NCBI RefSeq assembly: GCF_014652815.1
Contig: NZ_BMZN01000002.1
Span: 607,638-671,637, forward strand
Direction: 5' to 3'
Length of the DNA: 64,000 nucleotides
DNA from: Alcaligenes pakistanensis
GTDB lineage: Bacteria > Pseudomonadota > Gammaproteobacteria > Burkholderiales > Burkholderiaceae_B
Shown here in pieces: positions 34,962 through 43,141 of this stretch; the first letter of the stretch is position 1, and every line of letters starts with the position of its first letter. The position numbers were made by a program, and so were the translations under genes. The notes below the pieces were generated by a model. The model searched no databases. It had not been told where the DNA came from and saw nothing but the letters and a program-made list of their open reading frames with translations.

Positions 34962-37295
34962 ATGACCTATCTCGTTCTGGCCCGCAAGTGGCGCCCTCGC
35001 TCCTTTGACACCCTGGTTGGTCAGGACCACGTGGTGCGCGCACTGACGCATGCCCTGGATACCCAGCGACTGCATCATGCCTGGCTGTTTACGGGCACAC
35101 GCGGCGTGGGTAAGACCACCTTGTCGCGTATTCTGGCCAAGTCGCTGAACTGTGAAACAGGTATCACTTCCAAGCCCTGCGGCGTTTGCCGGTCTTGTAC
35201 TGAAATTGATGCTGGCCGCTTTATTGACTATGTCGAGTTGGATGCGGCCTCCAATCGTGGTGTAGAGGAAATGACCCAGTTGCTGGAGCAGGCGGTGTAT
35301 GCCCCCAGCTCGGGCCGCTACAAGGTCTACATGATTGACGAAGTTCACATGCTGACCGGGCACGCCTTTAACGCGATGCTTAAGACGCTGGAAGAACCCC
35401 CAGCGCACGTCAAATTCATTCTGGCCACCACTGACCCACAAAAAATTCCGGTCACGGTCTTGTCGCGCTGTCTGCAATTCAATTTGAAGCAGATGACGGT
35501 GCCCTCTATCGTGGGCCACCTGCAAGAAATTCTGACGCAGGAAGAAATGAAGTTTGAAGTCCCGGCCTTGCGTCTATTGGCGCAGGCAGCGGATGGCTCC
35601 ATGCGCGATGCCTTGTCGCTTAGCGATCAGGCCATTGCTTATAGCGCTGGCGATCTTAGCGCTCAGGCTGTGCAAGCCATGTTGGGCACGATCGATCAAC
35701 GCCATTTGGCGCAATTGTTGCAAGCGCTGGTCGCTTACGATGCACAAGCCATCATCAGCGTGGCCGATGATTTGGCACTGCGTGGCCTGTCCTATTCGGG
35801 CGCTCTGGCTGATCTGGCCACCTTGCTGTCTCGCATCGCTATCGAACAACGTATTCCCGGCACGATCACGGATGATGATCCTTTGTCGGCTGCTGTGCGC
35901 CAGTTGGCACCCACGCTGTCGCCCGATCATGTGCAGTTGTTTTATTCGGTCGCGGTGCATAGCCGTCAGGAACTGTCTTTAGCCCCTGATGAGTACGCCG
36001 GCTTTGTGATGGCCTGCTTGCGTATGTTGGCTCTGTTGCCCGAGCCTGTACCGGCTCAGCCAGTGCCACCGCAAGCTGGTTCAAATGGGTCTTCTGATGC
36101 GGCCGTTGCCGCTTCCAGCACCGTATCTGTTACCGCTTCACCCGAGACTGTTGTGGCTCCTGCCGCTGTATCAGCCAGCGCACTTGACGCATCGGCGTCT
36201 CCAGCAGCTACTCCGGTCTCAGAGCCAGCCCCGCTTGACGCTCCTGTAGAAGCACAGGCAGCCGCCGAACAGCAGGCGGCAGTAGGCCAGCAGGCCGAGC
36301 CTCAGACCGTCGCGTACAGCCCTGCAAACGCGAATCCAACCCAAACGACAGCCCCAGCGGCAGAGAATGCTCCTATTGATGACTTTGTTCCGGCCTGGGA
36401 AGACACGCCCGAGCCTACAGGGGTACAGGCCAGTGATAGCCTTGCTGAATCCAGTCCAGTAGCCAGTCAGCCTCAAGAGGCACCTGTCGCTCCGGTGGCT
36501 GAAAGTCCAGCCGTCGATGTAGCAGAAGTCCAGACAGCAGCAGAATCTCCACCAGCGGCAGCAGATCCTGCTGCCGAATCTGCCAAGGCCCAAGGTAAAA
36601 GCGCCGCACAGCCTTTAATGTCCTCGCAAGCCCAAGTTGCTACACGTGTAGAGCCTGTCGCCGAGGAAGCTCCGGCGGCGGCACCCATTCAGGATGGCCC
36701 GGAAGAGCCTGCCTGGTTGTCCGAGGGCATGGACGAAGAGTTCGAGAACTACCAACCTCTGGATATGGACGCAGCGCTTGCTGAAGAAGAGGGCGATGTG
36801 CCTTCGGTGTCCATGTCTGATCGTGTGATGCCAGACACCGATCTGGGCTTGCCTGTACCTCAGAGCGGCTCGGATAGCCCGCGTGTTGTGCGCCTGGGCG
36901 GGATGAAACCAGAGACCTGGCCCGATGTGGCGACCAGCTTGCCATTGAGTGGCTGGGCGGCAGAACTGGCTCGCCAAAGCGAATGGCTGGGCGTGAAAGG
37001 GCAGGAAATTCATCTACGTGCCAAAATCAAGGCCACGGAAGGCAGTCAGGGTAAAGCGCGTTTGCGCACCGTTTTGTCGGAATACTTTGCCCAGTCCATT
37101 CAGTTGTTGATCGAATACGGGGATACGGGCGACGCAACGGCTCATGCTGTGGAGCAGGCTAAATTGGCTGAACGCCAGCGGCAGGCTGAAGAGCAAGTCA
37201 CTCAGGATCCCTTTGTCTTGAGCCTGATCCAGGATTTTGATGCCCGCGTCAAAGCCGGATCAGTCAAGGCGACTCCTTTGGTTCGGGCCGCCTGA
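34962..37295 (+). CDS. dnaX: DNA polymerase III subunit tau (gamma/tau)
   Basis: DnaX is the ATPase of the clamp loader and, in the tau form, tethers polymerase cores and DnaB. The 777-residue protein has Walker A GTRGVGKT (45-52), four zinc cysteines (64, 73, 76, 79), Walker B VYMIDEVHML and the sensor region LATTDPQKIPVTVLSRC. After about residue 365 comes a low-complexity linker rich in Ala, Pro, Val and Glu of some 240 residues, then a tau C-terminal domain (MKPETWPDVATSLPLSGWA onward). I see no A-AAA-AAG slippery heptamer like that of E. coli dnaX near the end of the AAA+ part, so a separate gamma form is not predicted by that mechanism. Confidence 0.94.
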   Translation: MTYLVLARKWRPRSFDTLVGQDHVVRALTHALDTQRLHHAWLFTGTRGVGKTTLSRILAKSLNCETGITSKPCGVCRSCTEIDAGRFIDYVELDAASNRGVEEMTQLLEQAVYAPSSGRYKVYMIDEVHMLTGHAFNAMLKTLEEPPAHVKFILATTDPQKIPVTVLSRCLQFNLKQMTVPSIVGHLQEILTQEEMKFEVPALRLLAQAADGSMRDALSLSDQAIAYSAGDLSAQAVQAMLGTIDQRHLAQLLQALVAYDAQAIISVADDLALRGLSYSGALADLATLLSRIAIEQRIPGTITDDDPLSAAVRQLAPTLSPDHVQLFYSVAVHSRQELSLAPDEYAGFVMACLRMLALLPEPVPAQPVPPQAGSNGSSDAAVAASSTVSVTASPETVVAPAAVSASALDASASPAATPVSEPAPLDAPVEAQAAAEQQAAVGQQAEPQTVAYSPANANPTQTTAPAAENAPIDDFVPAWEDTPEPTGVQASDSLAESSPVASQPQEAPVAPVAESPAVDVAEVQTAAESPPAAADPAAESAKAQGKSAAQPLMSSQAQVATRVEPVAEEAPAAAPIQDGPEEPAWLSEGMDEEFENYQPLDMDAALAEEEGDVPSVSMSDRVMPDTDLGLPVPQSGSDSPRVVRLGGMKPETWPDVATSLPLSGWAAELARQSEWLGVKGQEIHLRAKIKATEGSQGKARLRTVLSEYFAQSIQLLIEYGDTGDATAHAVEQAKLAERQRQAEEQVTQDPFVLSLIQDFDARVKAGSVKATPLVRAA

Positions 37296-37337
37296 AATGG
37301 CCCCTTGTCAATTTAAATCAATCAGGAAAACCAAACC

Positions 37338-37664
37338 ATGATGAAAGGTCAAATTGCCGGCTTGATGCGTCAGGCGCAGCAAATGCAGGAAAACATGAAA
37401 AAGGCGCAGGAAGCCTTGGCCGATATCGAGGTCGAAGGCGTTTCCGGTGGTGGTCTGGTCAAGGTCATCATGAACTGCCGCCACGATGTGCGCCGCGTCT
37501 CGATCGACCCCAGCTTGCTGGAAGACGAAAAAGAGATGCTGGAAGATTTGATTGCTGCTGCCTTTAACGATGCACAGCGCAAAGCCGAGGCAACCTCGCA
37601 GGAAAAAATGGCGGGTGTAACCGCTGGCCTGCCACTGCCACCCGGTATGAAGCTGCCGTTCTAA
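37338..37664 (+). CDS. YbaB/EbfC nucleoid-associated protein
   Basis: A 108-residue DNA-binding protein of the YbaB family, which forms dimers with a tweezer-like shape and affects nucleoid structure and recombination. It has the typical Met/Gln-rich start [20 protein letters not shown] and the later [13 protein letters not shown] and [11 protein letters not shown] ends. It lies 42 bases after dnaX and its stop overlaps the recR start by one base, reproducing the dnaX-ybaB-recR operon. Confidence 0.93.
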   Translation: MMKGQIAGLMRQAQQMQENMKKAQEALADIEVEGVSGGGLVKVIMNCRHDVRRVSIDPSLLEDEKEMLEDLIAAAFNDAQRKAEATSQEKMAGVTAGLPLPPGMKLPF

Positions 37665-38275
37665 TGAACGAACCGCAGATCGCTGAGCCCGAACCGCTTC
37701 GGGCTCTGATCCAGGCTCTGCGTCGGCTACCCGGTGTGGGCGAGCGTAGCGCTCGCCGCATGGCCTACCACTTGTTGCAACACGATTTGGTAGGCGCCGA
37801 CCAATTGAGCCGCGCTCTTGAACATGCCACTACGGCATTGCAGCACTGTCAGCGCTGCAATGGTTTCACGGTTCAAACTATCTGTGAAACCTGTGCCAAT
37901 CCCCGCCGTGATCCGGCGTTGTTGTGTGTGGTGGAGACGCCTGCCGATCAAAACATGATCGAGGCTACGCATGGCTACCGAGGTCTTTACTATGTGCTGA
38001 TGGGGCGTTTGACGCCGCTGGAAGGCATAGGCCCCGATGCCTTGCAATTTGACCGCTTGCTAGAGCGAGCCGGTGATGGCCAAGTGCAGGAAGTGATACT
38101 AGCGACCAATTTCACCGCAGAGGGCGAAACCACCGCCCATCATCTGGCGGAGATGCTCAGCAGCCAAGGTTTGAAAGTGACTCGTCTGGCGCGCGGTGTG
38201 CCAGCGGGGAGCGAACTGGAGTATGTCGACCCCAGTACCATTGCCTGGGCTTTAATGGAGCGTCGCGCCACCTAA
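37664..38275 (+). CDS. recR: Recombination mediator RecR
   Basis: RecR with RecO/RecF loads RecA on gapped DNA coated with SSB. The 203-residue protein shows the helix-hairpin-helix [20 protein letters not shown], the zinc finger CQRC...CETC around residues 63-81, and a Toprim domain with [12 protein letters not shown] and [19 protein letters not shown], then the Walker-B-like [16 protein letters not shown] at the C-terminus. It is coupled to ybaB (TAATG). Assignment is secure. Confidence 0.96.
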   Translation: MNEPQIAEPEPLRALIQALRRLPGVGERSARRMAYHLLQHDLVGADQLSRALEHATTALQHCQRCNGFTVQTICETCANPRRDPALLCVVETPADQNMIEATHGYRGLYYVLMGRLTPLEGIGPDALQFDRLLERAGDGQVQEVILATNFTAEGETTAHHLAEMLSSQGLKVTRLARGVPAGSELEYVDPSTIAWALMERRAT

Positions 38276-38299
38276 ACAGGTTTGACCGCGTAGCGGACA

Positions 38300-38325
38300 A
38301 GGGGGCTAGCCCCTCTTTGTTTTTA
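38300..38325 (+). terminator. Probable terminator of the dnaX-ybaB-recR operon
   Basis: AGGGG-GCTAG-CCCCT is a short stem followed by CTTTGTTTTTAG, 24 bases after recR. Confidence 0.55.
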
Positions 38326-38378
38326 GTATAAGTATCAAACCTAAATAGTTAATGACCAACAACAAGAAGGGGATTGCC

Positions 38379-39419
38379 ATGAAACTGACTCGTCGTCATG
38401 CACTCAAGCTGGTTGGAGCATCCGGACTAGCGCTGTCATTGCCATCGCTGGGCCGTGCGCAGGAAATAGAAAAAAAGAGCATCACGATTGCCGTCGGTGG
38501 CAAAGCGCTGATCTACTACCTGCCTTTGTCCATTGCCGAAATTAATGGCTACTTTGAAGACGAAGGTCTCAAAGTCAAAGTCGCGGACTTTGCCGGTGGC
38601 TCCAAAGCCCTGCAAGCCGTTGTAGGCGGTAGCGCCGATGTCGTCTCGGGTGCCTTTGAACACACCATCAACTTGCAGGCTAAAGGGCAGATGTACCGCG
38701 CCTTTGTGCAGCAGGGGCGTGCACCGGCCATCGTTTTGGCTGTGTCCAATAAAACGATGCCTGACTATAAGTCGCCAGCCGATTTGAAAGGCAAGAAAAT
38801 CGGTGTGACAGCACCGGGCTCCTCGACCAATATGATGGTCAATTTCTATCTGGAACAAAACGGTCTGAAACCGTCGGACGTAGCTTTTATTGGTGTTGGC
38901 GCGGGCGCCGGTGCTGTGACCGCCATGCGTACCGGCCAGATCGATGCCATGGCCAATCTGGACCCGGTTATCGGCACCTTGCTCAAAGAAAACGAAGTGC
39001 GCATTATTGCCGACACTCGTACGGTGGCCGATACCAAGACCATTTTTGGGGGCAATATGCCCTCGGCATGTTTGTACGCGTCCGAAGAATTCATCACTAA
39101 GAATCCCAATACGGCTCAGGCCCTGGCCAACGCCATTGTGCGTGCCGACAAATGGATTCAGGCCAACGATGCTGAAACCATTGCTAAGACCGTACCAGCC
39201 ACCTACTTGCTGGGTGATGTAGAGCTCTATAAGCAATGTCTGGACGCCAATAAAGAAGCGCTCTCGCCCGATGGTCGAGTCGATGCTGATGGCCCCGCTA
39301 CTGCTTTGAACGCGCTGGTTGCCTTTGTGCCAAATCTGGACGCATCCAAGATCGATATCAGCAAAATCTTTACCAATGAATTTGTCGACAATGCCAACAA
39401 GAAGTACCCCAATGTCTGA
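38379..39419 (+). CDS. NitT/TauT-type ABC transporter, periplasmic binding protein
   Basis: A 346-residue solute receptor of the group that binds nitrate, sulfonates, taurine, thiamine precursors and related ligands. The signal peptide has a twin-arginine motif (LTRRHALKLVGASG), suggesting Tat export. The fold signatures are YLPLSIAEINGYFEDEGLKV, GSADVVSGAFEHTI and DLKGKKIGVTAPGSSTN. The start at 38379 is chosen because AAGGGG precedes it; an ATG 27 bases upstream lacks a ribosome-binding site. Its end overlaps the ATPase gene by eight bases. Ligand unknown; no sulfonate oxygenase or nitrate reductase is adjacent. Confidence 0.9.
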   Translation: MKLTRRHALKLVGASGLALSLPSLGRAQEIEKKSITIAVGGKALIYYLPLSIAEINGYFEDEGLKVKVADFAGGSKALQAVVGGSADVVSGAFEHTINLQAKGQMYRAFVQQGRAPAIVLAVSNKTMPDYKSPADLKGKKIGVTAPGSSTNMMVNFYLEQNGLKPSDVAFIGVGAGAGAVTAMRTGQIDAMANLDPVIGTLLKENEVRIIADTRTVADTKTIFGGNMPSACLYASEEFITKNPNTAQALANAIVRADKWIQANDAETIAKTVPATYLLGDVELYKQCLDANKEALSPDGRVDADGPATALNALVAFVPNLDASKIDISKIFTNEFVDNANKKYPNV

Positions 39420-40218
39420 GGCAGCACTTTCCTTAGATAACATCAGCTGTGTATTTGCATCACGTGATGGCAAGGGTACGTACACAGCGGTTCGTGACGC
39501 CAGCCTGAGCATTGCTCCAGGCGAGTTTGTTTCTGTTGTAGGGCCTACGGGCTGCGGCAAGTCGACGCTTCTGAACGTAGGGGCTGGCTTGCTGGCCCCT
39601 TCCGCAGGCGAAGTGCGAGTGTTTGGTCAGCCCTTGCAGGGTGTGAATGAACGCGCAGGCTATATGTTCCAGGGCGAAGCCTTGTTGCCCTGGCGCAGTG
39701 CCGAGTCCAACGTGATGGCTGGCCTGGAGTTTGCCGGTGTCCCGCAGGACGAAGCCCGTGCCCGTGCCCAGGACTGGCTCAAGCGAGTGGGTCTGGGTGG
39801 CTTTGGGGATCGTTACCCGCATCAGATGTCTGGTGGCATGCGCAAACGCGTCATGCTGGCCCAGACCCTGATCCGGGACCCGGATATCATCCTGATGGAC
39901 GAGCCCTTTTCGGCGCTGGATATTCAGACCCGTCAATTGATGGAAAACGAAGTGCTGGAGATCTGGATGGCGCAGCGTAAAGCGGTGCTGTTCATCACTC
40001 ACGACCTGGACGAAGCCATTGCCATGAGCGATCGTGTAGTGGTGCTGTCCGCCGGGCCGGGCACACACCCTATTGGTGAGTTCCATGTTGATCTTCCGCG
40101 TCCTCGCGACGTGGCCGAGGTGCGTAATGACCCCCGTTTTGTCGAATTGCATGCGGCAATCTGGGCCGTCCTGCGTGACGAAGTCTTGAAGGGCTATGCC
40201 CAGCAAAAGCGGGCCTGA
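39412..40218 (+). CDS. NitT/TauT-type ABC transporter, ATP-binding protein
   Basis: A 268-residue ATPase with Walker A GPTGCGKST, Q-loop GYMFQGEALLPWRSA, signature HQMSGGMRKRVMLAQ, Walker B IILMDEPFSALD and LFITHDLDEAI. The MSGGMRKR form is typical of the SsuB/TauB/NrtD group. The start at 39412 overlaps the end of the receptor gene; the permease gene follows by one base after the stop. The three genes form a complete importer. Confidence 0.93.
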   Translation: MSEAALSLDNISCVFASRDGKGTYTAVRDASLSIAPGEFVSVVGPTGCGKSTLLNVGAGLLAPSAGEVRVFGQPLQGVNERAGYMFQGEALLPWRSAESNVMAGLEFAGVPQDEARARAQDWLKRVGLGGFGDRYPHQMSGGMRKRVMLAQTLIRDPDIILMDEPFSALDIQTRQLMENEVLEIWMAQRKAVLFITHDLDEAIAMSDRVVVLSAGPGTHPIGEFHVDLPRPRDVAEVRNDPRFVELHAAIWAVLRDEVLKGYAQQKRA

Positions 40219-40219
40219 T

Positions 40220-41014
40220 ATGTCTAAATCTCTTACTCGTTCCCGTCTGGCCCTGCGAGGCTGGCAAATCTCGCTGCTCATTGTCCTTTTGCTGTCCTGG
40301 CATTTCCTGACACTGGACCCTAAAGCGGCTTTTTTCTTTGGCCAGCCGCTGGAAGTGGTCAAGGTGATCTGGGCCTGGTTCGTCACCAATGGTGATATTT
40401 ACCTGCACCTGGGGGTGACCTTAAGCGAAACCCTGCTGGCCTTTGTCATCGGCACACTGGCTGGTCTGGCTTGCGGCCTGTGGCTAGGACTCTCGCCACG
40501 TGCGGCGGCCTTGCTGGACCCGTACTTGACTGCTGCCAATTCCATGCCGCGCGTTATTTTGGCGCCTATTTTCGGCATGTGGTTTGGCCTGGGCATCTGG
40601 TCCAAGGTCGCACTGGCGGTGACGCTGGTGTTTTTCATCGTGTTCTTCAACGTGTACCAAGGTGTGCGTGAAGTCAGCTCCACACTGCTGGACAATGCCC
40701 GCATGCTGGGCGCCAGCCGTCGTCAGTTGCTGCGTTACGTCTACATTCCTTCGGCCACCAGCTGGGTGTTCTCCAGCTTGCACACATCGGTCGGTTTGGC
40801 CTTTGTGGGGGCTGTGGTGGGGGAGTACCTGGGCTCGGCCAGCGGAGTCGGCTATTTGATCCTGCAGGCCGAAGGCACACTGGATGTAAATACCGTATTC
40901 GCGGGTATTGTGGTGCTGACCGTGTTCGCCTTGATCCTGGATGGTTTGGTCAGTGTGTTTGAAGAACGCATGCTGTCCTGGCGTCCTAAAGGCGGCGAAA
41001 CACAAAAGCTCTGA
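40220..41014 (+). CDS. NitT/TauT-type ABC transporter, permease
   Basis: A 264-residue permease with six hydrophobic segments. The coupling region around NARMLGASRRQLLRYVYIPSA is the EAA-loop equivalent, and GLAFVGAVVGEYLGSASGVGYLI is the following conserved membrane region of SsuC/TauC proteins. The start at 40220 lies one base behind the ATPase stop. A strong terminator closes the operon. Confidence 0.92.
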   Translation: MSKSLTRSRLALRGWQISLLIVLLLSWHFLTLDPKAAFFFGQPLEVVKVIWAWFVTNGDIYLHLGVTLSETLLAFVIGTLAGLACGLWLGLSPRAAALLDPYLTAANSMPRVILAPIFGMWFGLGIWSKVALAVTLVFFIVFFNVYQGVREVSSTLLDNARMLGASRRQLLRYVYIPSATSWVFSSLHTSVGLAFVGAVVGEYLGSASGVGYLILQAEGTLDVNTVFAGIVVLTVFALILDGLVSVFEERMLSWRPKGGETQKL

Positions 41015-41058
41015 TGAGCAGCTTCATCAGGCCATAATCTGGTCTGGCTTTAGCTCTG

Positions 41059-41093
41059 AAAAAACGGCTCCTCTTGTAGGAGCCGTTTTTTTT
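41059..41093 (+). terminator. Terminator of the ABC importer operon
   Basis: AAAACGGCTCCT / AGGAGCCGTTTT is a 12-base perfect stem with a 5-base loop and a run of eight T. Confidence 0.9.
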
Positions 41094-41094
41094 A

Positions 41095-41277
41095 TTTCTG
41101 CAGCCCGGTAGCTGGGGCAAGCAGCACTACGAGGCTGCTCTGAAAAAAGCAGGTTTTCGCTTTCTTCGCTGGCAAGCTCCGCTTATCACCAAGCAGGCGC
41201 TGGACGCCTACCCGCCAGGCTTCTGGGATAACTACAGCTTGAACTGTCCGCAGCTCAGCTTGCTGTGTGAGCGCTGA
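41095..41277 (+). pseudogene. C-terminal remnant of a SAM-dependent methyltransferase
   Basis: A frame without any start codon runs from the terminator's T-tract to a TGA at 41275. Its translation contains HYEAALKKAGFRFLRWQAP and then AYPPGFWDNYSLNCPQLSLL, which matches the typical C-terminus of small class I SAM-dependent methyltransferases (alternating acidic-aromatic FW-D-Y followed by a final beta strand). The nucleotide-binding part is absent. About 60 codons remain, so it looks like a gene cut off by a deletion or by placement of the upstream ABC operon. The reading is by resemblance only. Confidence 0.5.
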
Positions 41278-41363
41278 AAGAACGCATATGTGCTGAACCC
41301 AAAGAGTGTGACGCCGTGAATACGATGCTGAAGGAGCAAGCAGCTAGCGTTCATGTGTTTGGA

Positions 41364-41386
41364 AATGAGAATTGTTGTTATTATCA
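41364..41386 (+). promoter_or_regulatory. Fur-box candidate upstream of the FecI-like gene
   Basis: AATGAGAATTGTTGTTATTATCA fits the Fur consensus well (AATGAGAAT half and TTATTATC half). It lies 33 bases before the sigma factor start. Confidence 0.6.
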
Positions 41387-41418
41387 TCCCTCTCATCTGT
41401 TCACAGGCTCCTGCTTTC

Positions 41419-41922
41419 ATGTCCGACCGTCGTGCCTTCCGCAAAACCTGGCTTGCTCACTACAGCGAGCTGCTGGGGGCATGGCGGCGTCGATCCCAGA
41501 TCGATCATGATGTGGAAGATGCCATGCATGACGCCGTGCTGCGCATACTGGAAAACGGCTCAGTCTCTGCCGATAATCCGGCTGCCTATTTGCAACGTAG
41601 TACCTCCAACGGTTTGATTGACCGGCACAGGCGGGAGGAAAAACTCCCCATGGTGCCCTTACACGAGCTACATGAATCCGAGCACCCGGTGGTTCTGGGC
41701 CCCGAGTCCCAGGTGTATTCCAGTCAAATGGTCAATGATCTGATGGTGGTTCTGGACGAACTGCCTGATATTTGCAGGCAGGTGTATATTTACCAGCGCC
41801 TGGAAGGCAGCTCCCATGCCGAGATTGCCAGTGCCCTGGGCATCTCCCGCGCCATGGTAGAAAAGCATATGAATAAAGCGCTGCGACATTTGAGTACAAG
41901 GTTACAGAAGTATGCCCCCTGA
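41419..41922 (+). CDS. FecI-type ECF sigma factor
   Basis: A 167-residue extracytoplasmic-function sigma factor of the iron-starvation group. Region 2 includes AHYSELLGAWRRRSQ and VEDAMHDAVLRILEN, and region 4 includes LPDICRQVYIYQRLEG and the helix-turn-helix HAEIASALGISRAMVEKHM. It directs RNA polymerase to the promoter of its TonB-dependent receptor once released by FecR. The start at 41419 gives the usual family N-terminus; the frame is open upstream to 41353 but that would put the Fur box inside the gene. It overlaps fecR by 11 bases. Confidence 0.92.
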   Translation: MSDRRAFRKTWLAHYSELLGAWRRRSQIDHDVEDAMHDAVLRILENGSVSADNPAAYLQRSTSNGLIDRHRREEKLPMVPLHELHESEHPVVLGPESQVYSSQMVNDLMVVLDELPDICRQVYIYQRLEGSSHAEIASALGISRAMVEKHMNKALRHLSTRLQKYAP

Positions 41923-42898
41923 TGTCCTGAACGCAGTCACCGCACAGGATCAGGCCGCAGCCTGGTTTTCCTATCTACGCTCGGGTGATGCCAAGCCTGA
42001 TGATTGGCGCGCGTTTGAGCAATGGCGAGACTCCAATCTGGAGCATGAACGCTGCTATCGCCATCTGGAGGCGATTTGGCAGGCGACTTTGCAGATTCCT
42101 GAGTCCGAGTTGCGGGCGGCGTTGCACGCTTCGCGGGCTGCTATGCCCGTTAATAAGCCCCGTCGCCGTTTTGCCTGGGGCATGGCGGCTGGTGTGTGTG
42201 CGACAGGCCTGCTTGCTGTCGTGGGCCTGCGAGCGGGTCTGAATACCGATCCTTCCTACCAGACAAGCTTAACGACTGCACGTGGGCTGCATCAGGAGTT
42301 GTCTTTGCCTGATGGTTCAACGTTGACGGCTAATACGGGTACGCGGGCACAGATTCGTTTTTATGAAAACGAGCGTGTAGTTGATCTGTATGCGGGTGAG
42401 GTGTTTTTTGATGTGCAACCCGATCGTTCACGTCCTTTTGTCGTGCATGCGGGGTCAAGCAAAGTGGTGGTAACGGGCACTCGATTCAATGTCTTGCATG
42501 AACAGCAGCAGTTGCAGGTGACCGTAGAGTCCGGTTCGGTCAAAGTGCAGCAGGGGGCCTGGTGGGATCGGGATACTCGCTTGCTGGAGCGCGGGCAATC
42601 TGTGTACAGCGCGGCGGATGCGCCCTTGGGACAAATACGGAAAGCGGATTTGAATACGGCCTTGGCCTGGCGTAGCGGCCTGATTGTATTTGAGAACACG
42701 CCTTTGGCTCAGGCTGTGACACAGATCAACCGTTATTTGCCACAAGCGGCCGTGTTTGATGCCCCGCGCTTTGAAACATACAAGGTTGCGGGTGTGTTCA
42801 GTGTGAACGAGCCGCTGGCTTTGATTCAAACCTTGCCGGATCTGGTGCCGGTAAAAATCCAGACTCTGCCTAACGGGCAGCTGCGGATAAGCGAATAA
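41912..42898 (+). CDS. FecR-type inner-membrane anti-sigma/sigma regulator
   Basis: A 328-residue protein with a cytoplasmic N-terminal DUF4880 domain (AAAWFSYLRSGDAKPDDW and FEQWRDSNLEHERCY), one membrane segment at about 88-107 (AWGMAAGVCATGLLAVVGL), and a periplasmic FecR domain with LPDGSTLTANTGTRAQI, DLYAGEVFFDVQPD and VVVTGTRFNVLHEQ. The C-terminal part (FENTPLAQAVTQINRY) resembles an STN-like fold that contacts the receptor's signalling domain. It transmits the substrate-bound state of the receptor to the sigma factor. A terminator follows, so the receptor gene has its own promoter. Confidence 0.93.
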   Translation: MPPDVLNAVTAQDQAAAWFSYLRSGDAKPDDWRAFEQWRDSNLEHERCYRHLEAIWQATLQIPESELRAALHASRAAMPVNKPRRRFAWGMAAGVCATGLLAVVGLRAGLNTDPSYQTSLTTARGLHQELSLPDGSTLTANTGTRAQIRFYENERVVDLYAGEVFFDVQPDRSRPFVVHAGSSKVVVTGTRFNVLHEQQQLQVTVESGSVKVQQGAWWDRDTRLLERGQSVYSAADAPLGQIRKADLNTALAWRSGLIVFENTPLAQAVTQINRYLPQAAVFDAPRFETYKVAGVFSVNEPLALIQTLPDLVPVKIQTLPNGQLRISE

Positions 42899-42910
42899 CA
42901 CCCTAGCTTG

Positions 42911-42937
42911 AAAAGGAAGCCGCCAGCTTTCTTTTTT
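42911..42937 (+). terminator. Intrinsic terminator after fecR
   Basis: AAAAGGAAGC-CGCCA-GCTTTCTTTT pairs over ten bases with one G-T and ends in a T run. It separates fecIR from the receptor gene. Confidence 0.7.
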
Positions 42938-42940
42938 GTT

Positions 42941-42963
42941 TATCAAAAATAGTTCTCATTTTT
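42941..42963 (+). promoter_or_regulatory. Second Fur-box candidate, upstream of the TonB receptor
   Basis: TATCAAAAATAGTTCTCATTTTT contains the strong half AGTTCTCATTT and a weaker partner TATCAAAAAT. It follows the terminator directly and precedes the receptor by about 130 bases. Confidence 0.4.
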
Positions 42964-43057
42964 GTTCCGGTGTTTTCAAGCTGGTTCGTCGATAGAGTAA
43001 GGGGTGCTGTTTTTGTCGCCGACAGCAGTGCCCATAACCTTGTGTCAGGAGCGTGCC

Positions 43058-43141
43058 ATGCACGTCCTGCTACTCTTTGGACATAAGCCAGACTGTGAAT
43101 ACATCGACCTCTTTTGCGTGGTGCAAAAAGCCCACGATTAA
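43058..43141 (+). CDS. Possible 27-residue leader peptide overlapping the receptor start
   Basis: ATG with AGGAG six bases upstream, the best ribosome-binding site in the region, opens a 27-codon frame (MHVLLLFGHKPDCEYIDLF and eight more residues). It runs in a different frame from the receptor and stops inside its signal-peptide coding region. It may couple or limit receptor translation; it may also be fortuitous. Confidence 0.3.
   Translation: MHVLLLFGHKPDCEYIDLFCVVQKAHD

Noticed and set aside
35866..36687. Overlapping minus-strand frames in the dnaX linker
   Set aside because: They arise from the repetitive Ala/Pro/Val/Glu-rich coding sequence; no start signals or domains.
36000..36700. 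Programmed frameshift in dnaX giving a gamma subunit
   Set aside because: The linker-coding region lacks an A-AAA-AAG heptamer with a downstream stem in the right place. CAAAAAATT at about 35440 is inside the ATPase part and not in the slippery register.
43053..43094. GTG at 43053 as start of the TonB receptor
   Set aside because: AGGAG ends only one base before it, too close to act, and the added residues (rich in Cys, Ser and Thr) do not resemble a signal-peptide n-region.
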